This document shows, in pieces, positions 1 to 12,800 of a DNA stretch of 64,000 nucleotides. Position 1 is the stretch's first letter. Each line of letters opens with the position of its first letter. The notes under the pieces were generated by a model. It had not been told where the DNA came from and searched no databases. It saw only the letters and a list, made by a program, of their open reading frames with translations. This DNA is from Owenia fusiformis (lineage: Eukaryota; Annelida; Polychaeta; Sabellida; Oweniidae), in assembly GCA_903813345.2 (NCBI GenBank), contig CAIIXF020000001.1, positions 9,277,598 through 9,341,597 on the forward strand, given 5' to 3'. The position numbers were made by a program, and so were the translations under genes.

Positions 1-841
1 GGATGATGTTTAGCAGTAGGTGTTTGGCACTCGGTGTCTGTAACAAATGGCAGGGGCTGACATTTTGCATACTAATGCCTTGTTTTATTTTCAGACTTGC
101 ATTATGTGTTAGTATTTTGGTGTCTCCACATGACATCTGTAACAAACTGTTTTAAATTCCAGTCAGGTTGTGATATTTGGCTAGATGTTAATGTAATGTT
201 AGAAATTGTTGTTGATTGTGCTCAGAAATTGAGGAATCTTATGATACATATTAGTATTATAAATCATTTCTATTTTAAAATTATTAATAAAAGTTGAAAA
301 TGTCATTCAATGAATTAAATTGTATCATTATATGTCACCTTCATTGGGTGACGACAGACAAAACAATTTTCAGAAAAATATTATGGAATAAATTAATTAA
401 TGTTATTGATGGTTGCGATGAAATATCCATTTTTCCTCGAGAAATTATGATATTGGCCTAGAAAAATATCATATTGACACTCAGGCTGTCACCCTCGGTC
501 AATATGATATTTTCCTTGGACAATATCATATTTTCCCTCGAAATAAAGTTCATATTACATCCCTCCCATTAAATAACCTCTATATCTCTATATATTTTTG
601 TTTTTTCACCATTAGAAGTGGAGACATATTTTTATAGTCTCCAAAGGTTTGCGGATGGTGTTCAATAGTTGGCATTTGGCAGTTGGTGTTCGGCTTCTGT
701 AACAAATGGCATTTTGTGGTCGGCATCTATAAAAAATGTCAGGTGGTGACATATTGCATGTTAATGCCTTGTTTTTCCTATACTTGAACTAAAACATGAC
801 ACATGTATCAGCTAATTCAGATGATATATTTTTCCTTTCAG
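1..841. other. Intron sequence upstream of the first visible DNAJC27 exon
   Basis: No coding exon is recognisable here. The sequence ends in a pyrimidine-rich acceptor directly before the DNAJC27 exon at 842. It holds a partial copy at 14-110 of a dispersed repeat better seen at 593-775, and a small inverted repeat (about 430-545) built on the words atatcatatt and aatatgatat. The exons for the P-loop and switch I of the GTPase must lie before base 1. Confidence 0.6.
593..775. repeat. Dispersed MITE-like repeat (TGTCACCA family), copy 1
   Basis: It carries the core word ctgtaacaaatggc and ends in ggtggtgacat, while the left side has a matching tcacca. The same core occurs at 14-110, at 5258-5363, and in reverse orientation at 51834-51928. 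This suggests a short non-autonomous element with tcacca/tggtga termini. No target duplication was confirmed. Confidence 0.5.
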
Positions 842-3800
842 AGTGAAGGTGAACGAAAGAGATGTAAAAGTGAATATATTTGATATGGCAGGTCATCCAA
901 TTTTCTATGAGGTACAGAAATTATATATATTATCACATGAAAATCACAAATGAACCCAAACCCCCAAAAGTTGCACTATATTTTAACCAAAAGAGCTTTG
1001 AATATCGCACAGAGGATTGTTTCTTTCAATACATGGTCTTAACAGTTTTGCAGCAAAGAATACTGTAATTTACAAGATGTCAGTCCTATTAATGGTATTT
1101 AAATAGGTTAATTTTTTTATTTGCTTGATATACTAAAAAAATGATTTCATAAGTTGTGGAGGACTGAGGCTATAAGTATTATTAGCCCCCTATTAATGAT
1201 ATAATATGAACATACTCAATATTTTGAAAACAGTGGGAAATCACATCACATTTTCATGTTTTGTTAGTATGAAGCAAAACGCTTTACAGAACTACCTCAG
1301 GCACTTATGGTGGGATTAAGTGTCTTTAAGTGAGTCTGGAAAAACTTTTAATGAGTCACATGGCAGGATTATATACCTTGACACATTGAATGAGCCTGGA
1401 AATATCCTGAATCTTTTGTCAAGAAGTCGAATTATGACAACAGATGTTTATTAAACTGTTAAAATTGAGCTTGTCACATGAATTATGTCAGGGGTGTAGA
1501 CAGGATTTAAAATTTGGCTAGCCTCATATGAATTAAAAAGCAAATTATTACGGTACTTATTTTTACAGTTTTAATGGAGGCAATGGAAAAACCATCTTAA
1601 TCAATATTTTCAGCCAAATTTTGGTGAAGGCTCGTGCCTAGCTACCGTCGCGCCATGTATGTTGACCTATAAAAGAGATTGGATATATGTAGAGACATAG
1701 ATGAGATCTTTGAATATTGAGTCAGCTTTCTCATTGGATTGCTGTCTCTCTTTCTGACAAGGATCAGTGTCACTCAGTTTTTCCAGTCCCTTTTAAAGGC
1801 CCTTGCTGTTGTTACATGGACTCACTCAAAAATAATGACAACAATAGGTAGGACATATAGTGCATACCCGTAGCCTGGAAGGGTTCGGGGGGTTAGGGCA
1901 AACTCCCCCCCCCTGGCCAAAATTTCTTTCAAAATCATGCAGTTTTTCAACATTCTGACTATTTTTTGAGTGATTTTTGGCCAAATTTGCCGAAGTGAAC
2001 CCCCCCTAAAATATCTTGGAAAAGTGAACCCCCCTTGGAAAATTCTGGCTACGGGCCTGTAGTGCACTGAATTTTTCTGGGAGTGACATCCAATACGTCA
2101 TTCATGATGTCTCAAAATGCACAATTAAACAAAGCAAAGTAGATTACACTTTGTCGAAGATTGAGTTTTGTCTGAATGGATACTTGGTTTGCACCTCTAT
2201 AAAACACTGGGGTATTATAGATTTGAAATCTTGCATCTTCATCTTCGGTTTCTCTTTGATCCAACTTCATGGACTTGTTTTATTTATTTTATTTTTTTAA
2301 ATTTTTTATTTCCATCCAACCTGTTTTATTTTGTGGAAATCAATAGTCTTGCATTGAAAGGCCCTTTAAAAGTACTGTTTGTGACTTAATCAGGCTAACT
2401 GAAGCGTAACAAGTCAAATTATTCCCTAAATCCATCAATATCAACTAAATCCCATCGTTTAATTAAAGCTGTCAAGTCTGTCATTAAAGTATCATCCAAA
2501 TACAGTTATTTTATTAGGATCTAAATCAAAAATTGAATGGTGGGGTTTGTGACAATATTTGAAAAGGATACATTAAATAGTTCTTAAAGAAGGTTTTTGA
2601 GGGGTTTTGTGAACATTGCCAAAATAGTGCTAATGCTTAAAGCAAGGGGTATTGTCACACTTTGTTTACAGATTTAGGACGAGACCCTTCACTGAAGAGC
2701 TAAGATGATTAGAATACCAATGATCAATTTTACATGTAGAATGTGATCCCTGGATATTTCATAGGACTATATACTGACAGCAAAATCCCTCTGCTATTAC
2801 GTCATTGTTTCATGTGATGTTTAGTTACATTAAATGAGAGAAATAGATTGACAATTGAGACAAATCAGTCCATATAATCAATAAAATGCTATTTACATGG
2901 GTTATTAGTAACTTATTACCCAACTTTTAAGCCAGATGTGCCCTTCATTGGGTGTAGATGGCTCAATTCTTCCTCCCACTAGACCACCTTTGAATGATGT
3001 AATGCATGTCTACAGGATAACAATCTTGATAAATAATGAGTTATTGCCTTTTAATTTACCCCCAAATACCAAAAAGCTCACTTGTATTAAAAGCGAACCG
3101 AGTTGTTATTGGAACACTTTTCAGAGTCTGAAGACCAACCAACTTATTTTAAAATGAACCTCTATAAGTGGAACACCTCCATGTGAAACACTTTTTAGAG
3201 GTACCAAAGGTGTTCCACTTAAGTTTTACTGTATTAATGATTTTGGCGCATATGCCTAATAACTTAATAGTTCCATAGAAATTATTAGCATATGTTTTTG
3301 AGTTGAGGATTTGAGTAAATAGTACCATCATATATTTTGAGAATGGACAATTATGAGTAGTGATCCAGACATTATTGATAAAATGTTATCATGAAAAATC
3401 AATGGCGATTTCATCAAATTTTGACTCATGGGGTTGGATGTATTTCATTCTTAGCTACTTTGTCCGAGGGGTTATTTCTAGAAGTCTGGCATGTTTATTT
3501 TAAAGTAGAGAAAGGGAAAAACAATATTTTTTGAATCCCTCCAGATAAGACAGCCATGGAGTAGAAGAACTTTGTGTTATTATATGCTACACTTGAATAT
3601 CTTCACATCCTCCGAAAACAGGGCCCAGACAGACAGGGCTCCAGTCATCATCATTCATTCTTCCCCTTTCTTCTTGTATTATGAAAAAAGGAGGTATAAG
3701 TTCTGGAGGCCTGTGTTTGGAGGATGATATCTTCATAACATCAATTCATATGCAAAACAGTTTCCAAGTTATATTGTTATTGAATATAACTTTTAAAATG

Positions 3801-6800
3801 TAGTTGAATATAACTTTTGATTTATTCATCAAATATAACTTTTAACATGTGATTTAATACAACTTTTAACATATTATTGAATATGACTTTTACCATCGAT
3901 TGAATACAGCTTTTAATTTATTGATTAAATATAACTTTTATTAACATGTTGTTTAATATAGCTTTTAACTTATTGAATATAACTTTTAAAATTGACTGAA
4001 TACAACTTTTGACATATTATTGAGCCTTCTTCAATGCTGCCACCTATTAACAGTATTTTTTCTTCCACTATGTTCATATTCACAACTTTTTATATTGGTG
4101 AACTTTATCTAATATCTTGAAATAATTTCAGGTGCGAAATGAGTTCTATACGGATACCCAGGGTGCAATCTTAGTGTTTGATGTTGGCAACACAGGGAGC
4201 TTTGAATCCCTCGAGTTATGGTTGAACGAGATGAAGTCAAATCTCACAAACCCTGCAGAAATGGAAAACATCAACTTTGTAGTATGTGCAAATAAGGTGT
4301 GTTTTAATGCTCTTTCTCAAATTGCTATATTGCCATCTTCTTATGCTGGTGATTGTTCAATTTTATATCTGAGTGGGTTGGTGGGCACATGAATCTCATC
4401 ATCAAATCGCTTGAATTTTTCTCTAAAAAGTCTTTATAATGCTAGAACATTATTTCCATCAAACTTTTATCTATATCTATTATTCTGGAAAGAAGGATAG
4501 TCCTGTATGATCTTTTTATATATTATTTTCATGTCATATTAAAGGGGGGGGGCGTTGTCAATATGTTTCAAATGGGACATAGAATATATGTATTCTTTCT
4601 GACAATGTTCCAAATATACATGGCGCTGCTCAACCCTCTGTGAATCAAGTCTCCTCTTTGATCTCTTTTTGGTGTAGGCTTGATACAAGACCAAGTTCAT
4701 ATTGTCCATCCAATTTCATTTATATTTGACAGGCCTGTGCACTATGTGTATTGAACATCTGCCTGAATGCTAATTAAATCCTCAAAATAACTCCTTATTT
4801 CAAAGTAGCTGTCATTTTTGCTAACATTGTATAAGCCACAAGTTTATTTGACTTTGTTCCTGCCCAACAGGATTAGGCCTATGTCATTTTTCATTTTTTA
4901 ATTGTGACTGAACATAACCTATTACTTTATATAACCTTTATCAGATTTAGTTCAAAAGACATAAGCATTATGTTTATCGTGAGGTGGGACTTTCTACACC
5001 ATGTAGCATTGTTCCTCATCTCGTATCCTGTTGGTCATATAGTTTTGATATTTCATTGTTTTCCTTGGTGATTAGATTTTATGTAAGACTCCATACACTC
5101 TAGAGTGGTGTATTATATAACATTGCTCATCAAAGCTTTGACAAAAACTCATAAACTTCTTATCAAAAGTTATCATCAATATGACAAATTAATAGAACCT
5201 TTTTTCTTTTGATCCCATTTTATTTCAATACATTTTTTGTTCTTGGTTTGAGTTTTTTGTCACCACAACTGAAGTGATGACATATTGTTATAACTTTTTT
5301 GGTTGATGTTTGACACTTGGTGTTTGGCATTCAGCATCTGTAACAAATGGCAGGTGGTGATATTTTGCATGTTAATGCCTTGTTCTCATTATTTAACATG
5401 CTGATAGAATATGAAAATTATAATGCTTTTAAGCACAAAAAATAGTACAGTAACATAATGGATTCTCAAGCAAGTCCATTTAAACATGTATCAATTTAAA
5501 ACTAAACATGTTAAATATAAAAATGTTGATGTTCAAGACTGATAAGAAGAGGCAAGTGGATGAGGCAGATGGGAGACTCTGGGCAGACAGCAAGGGCTTT
5601 AAATACTTTGAGACTTCGGCACAGAATGGCGATGGCGTACAGGAGATGTTTCAGGTAGGTACAGGCCACTTCTAACAGAGATTTATTTCCTTGTTTATAG
5701 AATTCAGTAATCTCCCCAGCATCAGCACCCACTTGAGATTTTGAAAAGAGGCTTGCGCCCACCTGAAAATCCATTTGCACCCACTTGAAAATGAGAAGAA
5801 TCATGAAAAATAGGCATATTTTGACCAATCGTGGTCTGAATTGTGAAAATGAGAATTTTGGATCCATTTGAGAAAAAATCCTGTGGAAATCACTAGTCTA
5901 GATATTATACATCTACCTTTCGAATCACAGGAAATTGTCTCGAGTCATTTTTTTGGTCCTGTATTGGGGTTCTTTGGGCATCCTCACACTCAGAACATCA
6001 TTATACCTCAAGCTCTATAATTTCTTACTGAAAAATAGGTGAATTCAAAAGTTGATTTTCTACATGATCCTAATCCAAAAGCAGACCATACTTTTTTCAG
6101 TGAGAAGGACGCCCAAAAAAAACCATAGGACCAAAAAGGGACTTGATACAACTTCCTGTATTTTGAATGTAACCTTGAACCATTTACTTCTCTAAACATG
6201 CCTTAAAATATACTGGATGGGATTAAATTGACCCCATACTAATATGAATTTTTGGGGATTTATGTATTTAATAATACTGTAGAGTAGATTTTTATCATTC
6301 TTGCTAAATCATAATGCCTATGCAACATTGATCCGTTCAAGAAGTGTTCCTCAGTTCCATGAGAGTTTTCTAAATATTTAATGGATTTATGTTGACATCT
6401 CTGGGCAGATTCAGGTTCAAAACTGAAGGAGTGAAACATTTTCTTGTAGTTCATCCAAATAATTAAATGGGGATCTCCTAATTCCGTAGCTAACTTGTTT
6501 GTCCAATGAAGCATTATTCTGATTATGTCACCATTGGTTGTGAGTTTAGGTCTATATTTAATTGTACAAATTGTGAAAACAGTCATAATATTTATTTATT
6601 TTTTCATTTCTACTAGGGATATAGAGATAAGTACATTATAAAGTACATTACAAAGCCCACACTATAAGTTATTGAATGAATGATGGCACAAGATGAAGTC
6701 GAGTGCCAATACAGAATATCGATTAGCAATACTATAAGTTATTGAATGGTTTGAAGTGCAATACAGGATATTATCTGCTCGAGAAATTCCGTATTGAAAT

Positions 6801-9800
6801 GAGACGAAGTCTCATATATCGAGAAGTTTTTATCGTGTGATCCTCTGTATTGCTACTCAGATTGTCCCCTCCGTATCAATATTTTTAGCTCACATGTTGA
6901 GCTTTTGCAATCACTCACTTGTCTGTATTGCAACGGAGATGATCAACGGGACAATCTCAGTAGCAATACAAATTGGTACAGCACAAGAACTGACCAATCA
7001 GAGGGCTTCATTTTACAGATCATACGATAATATAAGTTATTGAACGATTTGAAGTGCAATACAGGGTATATTCTGTCTCGATATTCTGTATTGGCACTCG
7101 ACTTCATCTCGTTCCAATACAGAATTTCTCGAGCAGAATATATCCTGTATTGCACTGTTCTCTCACCGTGACATTATTATATCCATGGTTACAACAATTG
7201 ATTTACGAATTGTAACTTAAGGAAGTTTCAGTTAATGACCCCCTGATGATGAATCAAGGTTTTTGAAGTTTTTTATCAACAAATTAAAATATATCTAAAC
7301 TTTACGTCTTCATTTCTGACTGAATCTAGTGGAAAACTATGATTTTGAATAAGCTAGATAGGGGTAAAATAATGTTGTAATAGGTATATCCAGTCATTAA
7401 TGCCTGCTACCATCTAGCCAAGCCAACATGACAAACACCAGGAAATTGATCAAAATTTAATATTCTGTAATTCAGCACTGTCCACGCTCCTCGAAAATGG
7501 AATTTTAGGAGGAGTGAATATGTATGTGCTTATGTCTTCTTAACACGAACTTGGCTGAAAATGCCTTAGAGCATATGTTACATTTATAAGGTTTCTCACC
7601 AGTATGGGACCGTTTATGATCAGAGAATTCTCCTTGTGTGACATAGGCTTTCGAACATAGCTCACATTTGAACGGTCTCTCTTCAGTATGGACTCGCTTA
7701 TGATGCATTTTTAGAGTATGCCTATGGGTAAAGTCTCTAGAACAAACCTCACATGTATATCTTTTTTCTCCTGTGTGAATGAGATTGTGAGCTTTAAGAT
7801 TAGCATTCTGAGAGAATGTTTTTGAACAGACCAAACATTTATATGGCTTTTCTCCAGTATGAATTCTGATATGTGTAATAACATCAAAACTACGAGCAAA
7901 TGATTTAAGACAAACTTTACATTTGAATTTCTTTTCTCCAGTATGAGTGGTTCTGTGTGAGTTACGTGCAGAACTATCTGTAAATGTTTTTGAACAGAAA
8001 TCACATTTAAATGGTTTTTCTCCAGTATGGATTCGGCTATGTACTTTCAAGTTTGATTTATTGGAAAGTATTTTTAAGCATACCTTGCATTTTATTTTTG
8101 CATTTCCAGTGTGTCTCATACTATGTGTAGTTAGGCTGGATTTATGTTTGAATGATATGTAGCACACCTTACATTCAAATGGTCGTTCACTACTGTGAAT
8201 TCTTTTGTGTTTTGACAGATCCCCATTGGTAGAAAATGCTTTAAAACAAATACTACATTTGTGTGACTTCTCTCCAGTATGGATTAAGGTATGACAAGCA
8301 AGGGAAGAAAATACAGCAAACATTTTACCACATCTATTACATTTATAGGGTCTTTCTCCGGTATGAATTCTATTATGTACATTAAGTGTACTCCTAGTAC
8401 GAAATGCCTTAAGACATACTTTACATTTAAATCTTTTCTCTCCAATGTGACTTTGCATATGCACACTTAGATCTCTCTTGAATGGAAATTTCTTGGAACA
8501 GGTATTACATTTAAAAGGTTTCTCGTTAGTATGCCTTTCGACATGTCTGACAAGGTCTTGTTTTACTTTAAATCGTTTGGAACAAATCTGACATTTGAAA
8601 TGCTTTTCATCCGTGTGATAGCCAATATGTGTAGCAAGTACATGCTTCATATGAAATGCCTTGCCACAGATGTCACACTTGAATTTTTTTTCTCCGTGAA
8701 TTATATTATGCGTATAGAGAGATGCATTATTTGCAAACACCTTTGAACATATTTCACATGATACTCTCTTATGCTTTGAAGCATCAGCGCTTCCACCTGT
8801 CTTTGTAAGCTTTTTTGGTTTTTGATTTTTTACAATTTTTACAGGGAGTTTGTTAATTTGTAGATCATCATCTTTTATGCAGAATCTGAATTGGTTGTGT
8901 CTATATTTCAGTTTTGAGACATCTTTTTCAGTTAATCTACATAATGATACTGTACATGGTTTCTCTTTAATTAAGGTACTAGACTCAGATGCTTGAATAG
9001 TTTTTGACTGGAACAATTCTTTATATAGAGATGCTTCTTTCCTTGAATGCATTGCAAGTGACATTTCTTCATTAGATTGAAAAGAATCATTCTGATCAAT
9101 GTCAGTAGCGTTATTAACTGTAGGACTATATGGGCTCTCTCTTACATGTTGGTTCCTTGATTTCTCTTTGGTCGTATTTGAGGTTCTTATATGGGAACAA
9201 CCTGCACACTGGTGATGTAGCATTTGTGAAATGTCTTTTTCAGTTAATCTACATAATGACACTGTACATGATTTCTCTGTGATTGGGCCATTTGCCTCAG
9301 ATGTTAGAATTGATTTAGATTGGAGAAGTTCTTTATGAACAGATGATTCTTTCCCTGAATTTTTCACAGGTGACACTTCTTCATTGGTTTGAAAAGTATT
9401 GTTTTGATCCATATCATCAGTGTTATTAATGTCATCAGTAGATCTAGTAGAACTAGATATGCTCACTTTTAAGTGTTGGTTCCTTGATTTCTCTTCGGTC
9501 GTATTTGAGGTTCTTATATGGGAACTACCTGCACACTGGTGATGTGGCATTTGTGAAATGTCTTTTTCAGTTAATCTACATAATGACACTGTACATGATT
9601 TCTCTGTGATTGGGCCATTTGCCTCAGATGCTACAATTGATTTAGATTGGAGTGGTTCTTTATTAACAGACAATTCTTTCCCTGAATTTTTCACAAGTGA
9701 CATTTCTTCATTGGTTTGAAAAGTATTGTTTTGATCCATATCATCAGTTGCAGTAATTTCATCAGTAGAAACTAGATATGCTCTCTTTTAAGTGTTGGTT

Positions 9801-12800
9801 CCTTGATTTCTCTTTGGTCACATTTGATTTTCTTTTATAGTTTTTCATTTTTGTTTCAAAGTTTAACTTTGCTTGTTCCATATCTTTTTTACTTTCCTGT
9901 ATTAGTGGACATAACAGCGGATCTTGATCAGGCACAAATTGTTTAGAATCAATTCTGGCCAGTTCCTCCTTTATACATGTAGATTCTGAAGTGGAGGATA
10001 TTCCTTACTCTTGTGTGTTTTTTGATAATTCTTCCGTGATGCACTTTGGCTCATCGTGGACTACAACAGTTTTGTCTGAAGCAATCTGATATGAAGAATT
10101 TGTTTCAGCCATCTGCTGTAAAAAATAAAAATCATGTGTCACTGATATTTTGAAAGTTAAAACTTAAAATTATCACTAGGCCTCTAGGAAGACCAGTTTT
10201 GTACTGTTAGAGCTACCCAGAATAAATATACATGTAGTTTCATATCAAATCAAATGAAAACACTTATAATCACTCAACGATACATACCTACTTCGATACA
10301 TACTTTTTTGTCAGTAAATGTTGCAATTTGTAAACTTTCCTCATAAAGTGATTCAATAGCTCTATAAAGATCCAATACTTTAATACTTGAACAAGGCTCA
10401 TGGTGAACAATATCAATTTAAACTTACACAAATAACAACATGTTCGCTAGTATCAACATAAAATAGGTTATATAAAATTATATCATTGCTAGTTGAAATA
10501 TTCCCTAGCGGGTCTAGCGAATACATACTAAAACAGACATCAGCACATCTTTTCTAGTTTTCTCAAAAAGTGCCATTTGGCTAATGCATTTTGAAAGCTT
10601 ATTAATATTTTTTCACAAAAAAAGATGAAAGAGCAAGACTCACATACCAGTCCCATTCCTGTTGACTTCACTGTTAGACATTTCTTTAGTTGTAGACTTC
10701 TCTGAAGAATCCATGCTTAAAATCTGAAAGTATACATGTAAAACAAAATATTTGTTATGAGGTAGATTATCAAAAATACTCCTTTGATTTGTACGGCCAG
10801 AAGATAAAATATAAGGCTCCTAGTGACTGTTTTAGCTCTAATGTTGATTTAAGTAGACTGAGAAAAATGTGATTATATGTGTAAGTTATATGATTTGATT
10901 TAATCAAACATAATGTCCAGCCAGACAACTTTCTGAGACAAGAACTCATGCTTGATACAGAAAAATCTTGTAATAGTGAAATGCTCTCATTTTTCTTGCA
11001 AATACCACTGCTGGGGGGTCAAATGGTTTCTTGGCTCATGTGACATTACTTTTTGTACCATTGAGATGCATGTAATAAATTGACAAAGTTCAAATTAGAA
11101 TTTCACAAATCGCAGCCCATCGATTTTCAAAGAATTTCAGGGAAATACGAGGGGTGATCAATAAGTAATGGACGCTTTTTTACACAGATACTTTTTATAG
11201 ACCAATCCCTTTGATTTTCCTACCAGTGATACATCATTCAATTATCTATCATTTCTGAGGATTTGAAGACAAAATATAAAATACATGTTGATATATCTTT
11301 ATTTCCTTGAAGGAGGTACAGGTACCCCGGGACCGACATTTATGTCACATATTCAGTTTTCAGCCAGTTTGGCAAATTTCAGTTAGATTTAAACTTTCCA
11401 TATGCAACATGTGTTATGTTGTTTGAAATACTTGCTGACTGGTCAACACATAAGCAGAAAATTTAGTGATGTCAGAGTGTTGTATGGAAGGGGTTTGCAG
11501 GTCAATTTGAGAAAGCATTGTGGAAGAAAGGGGTGGTGAGAGAAGGGAACACCCTACTCCATATGGACATTGCACCTGCCCACAGATCTCAAAATGTTCA
11601 GAAAACAATTTCCCTGGACCTCAAAATTGAGCCCTTGGCCAATGCACCCATATTGTCCAGATCTGCTCACATGTGCCTTATTTATTTCTATACTACTTAT
11701 TTCTATAGAGAAAGGATGCATGTTTATTGATATTGATGAAATAAAACAACCCGTGCAACTGCATCTTGCTACCATGTCAGAGAATGGATTCAGCCTTGTC
11801 TCACAATCTTGAATTAAGAGGATGAGGAATTGTGTACATGTAGCACTTGATGGAACCTATGTAGAGGGCTCTGTGGAATGAATGTGGCATGAATACCACA
11901 TAGTGATGATAAAATATTCAAAATCAACTATGGGATAACAAAATGGGGTAATTCATGACCATAATGGTTTGTTTTGTTCAGCCTGCATTCAACTGCATTG
12001 CATGTAAAACAAGCTAAAATAGCTTCAGAATGTTTGACGTAAATGTCGGTCCCGGGGTACCCATACATCCTTCACAGAAATAAAGATATATCAAAAGATA
12101 TTACATGTTTTGTTTTCAAATCTTCAGAGTTGATAGATAATTGAATGATGTATCACTGGTAAGAAAATCGAAGGGATTGGTCTATAAAAAGCATCTGTGT
12201 AAAAAAGCGTCCATTACTTATTGATCACCCCTCGTACAGCAAAACATCTTCATGTCAAAAAATTTTTTACAAAAATATCCCACGAAAGTTCTGTTTTCTT
12301 ACATAGTTGGAGTGCCAAAACATCATCATATTTATATACATTGACCAATTCACCACTACTAAGCTCATCCATCCACAGAAAATAATCCCAAATATTTTAC
12401 CATTCACTGTTATGATCACATGTTTCCCAGTTATTCTGTGCATTATCAGATTATATGTCTGCAAATTAGAGTATTCTATCCAAAGATGGTGCTGTAGTAT
12501 ACCATTGAAGTCCCGAAACAGATTTTTAATAGAACTACTTTCCTCATACCACGGGATAAACAAACCGAGTAAGGATAGTACACTCTTCAAAGTGATTTTT
12601 AGTCAAGTTATTCTGACATTTAAGTATTGACATTTAAGGTCAGACTGCACTTTCTACCATATTGATGACCATGTGCTTTTTCAGATGAATATAACAAATT
12701 CCAAACATGGTCTAATTCTTTCATTTTTGCGCAAAAGTTGCTTTTGAGTACCCAAATTATTAATTGAGTGTTAATTTTTCTTTAGAATGTATAAATAACA

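Noticed and set aside
1822-2067. 81-codon antisense frame (PVARIFQGG type)
   Set aside because: It lies across the gcccgtagcc MITE; similar frames arise from the other copies and do not encode a gene.
5511-5867. 118-codon antisense frame
   Set aside because: It overlaps the DNAJC27 exon at 5538-5654 in antisense. The sense frame is conserved, so this is a shadow.
12267-12630. Two overlapping 107-codon frames on opposite strands
   Set aside because: They are mutual shadows in intron sequence next to the mariner relic, with no family match or splice support.
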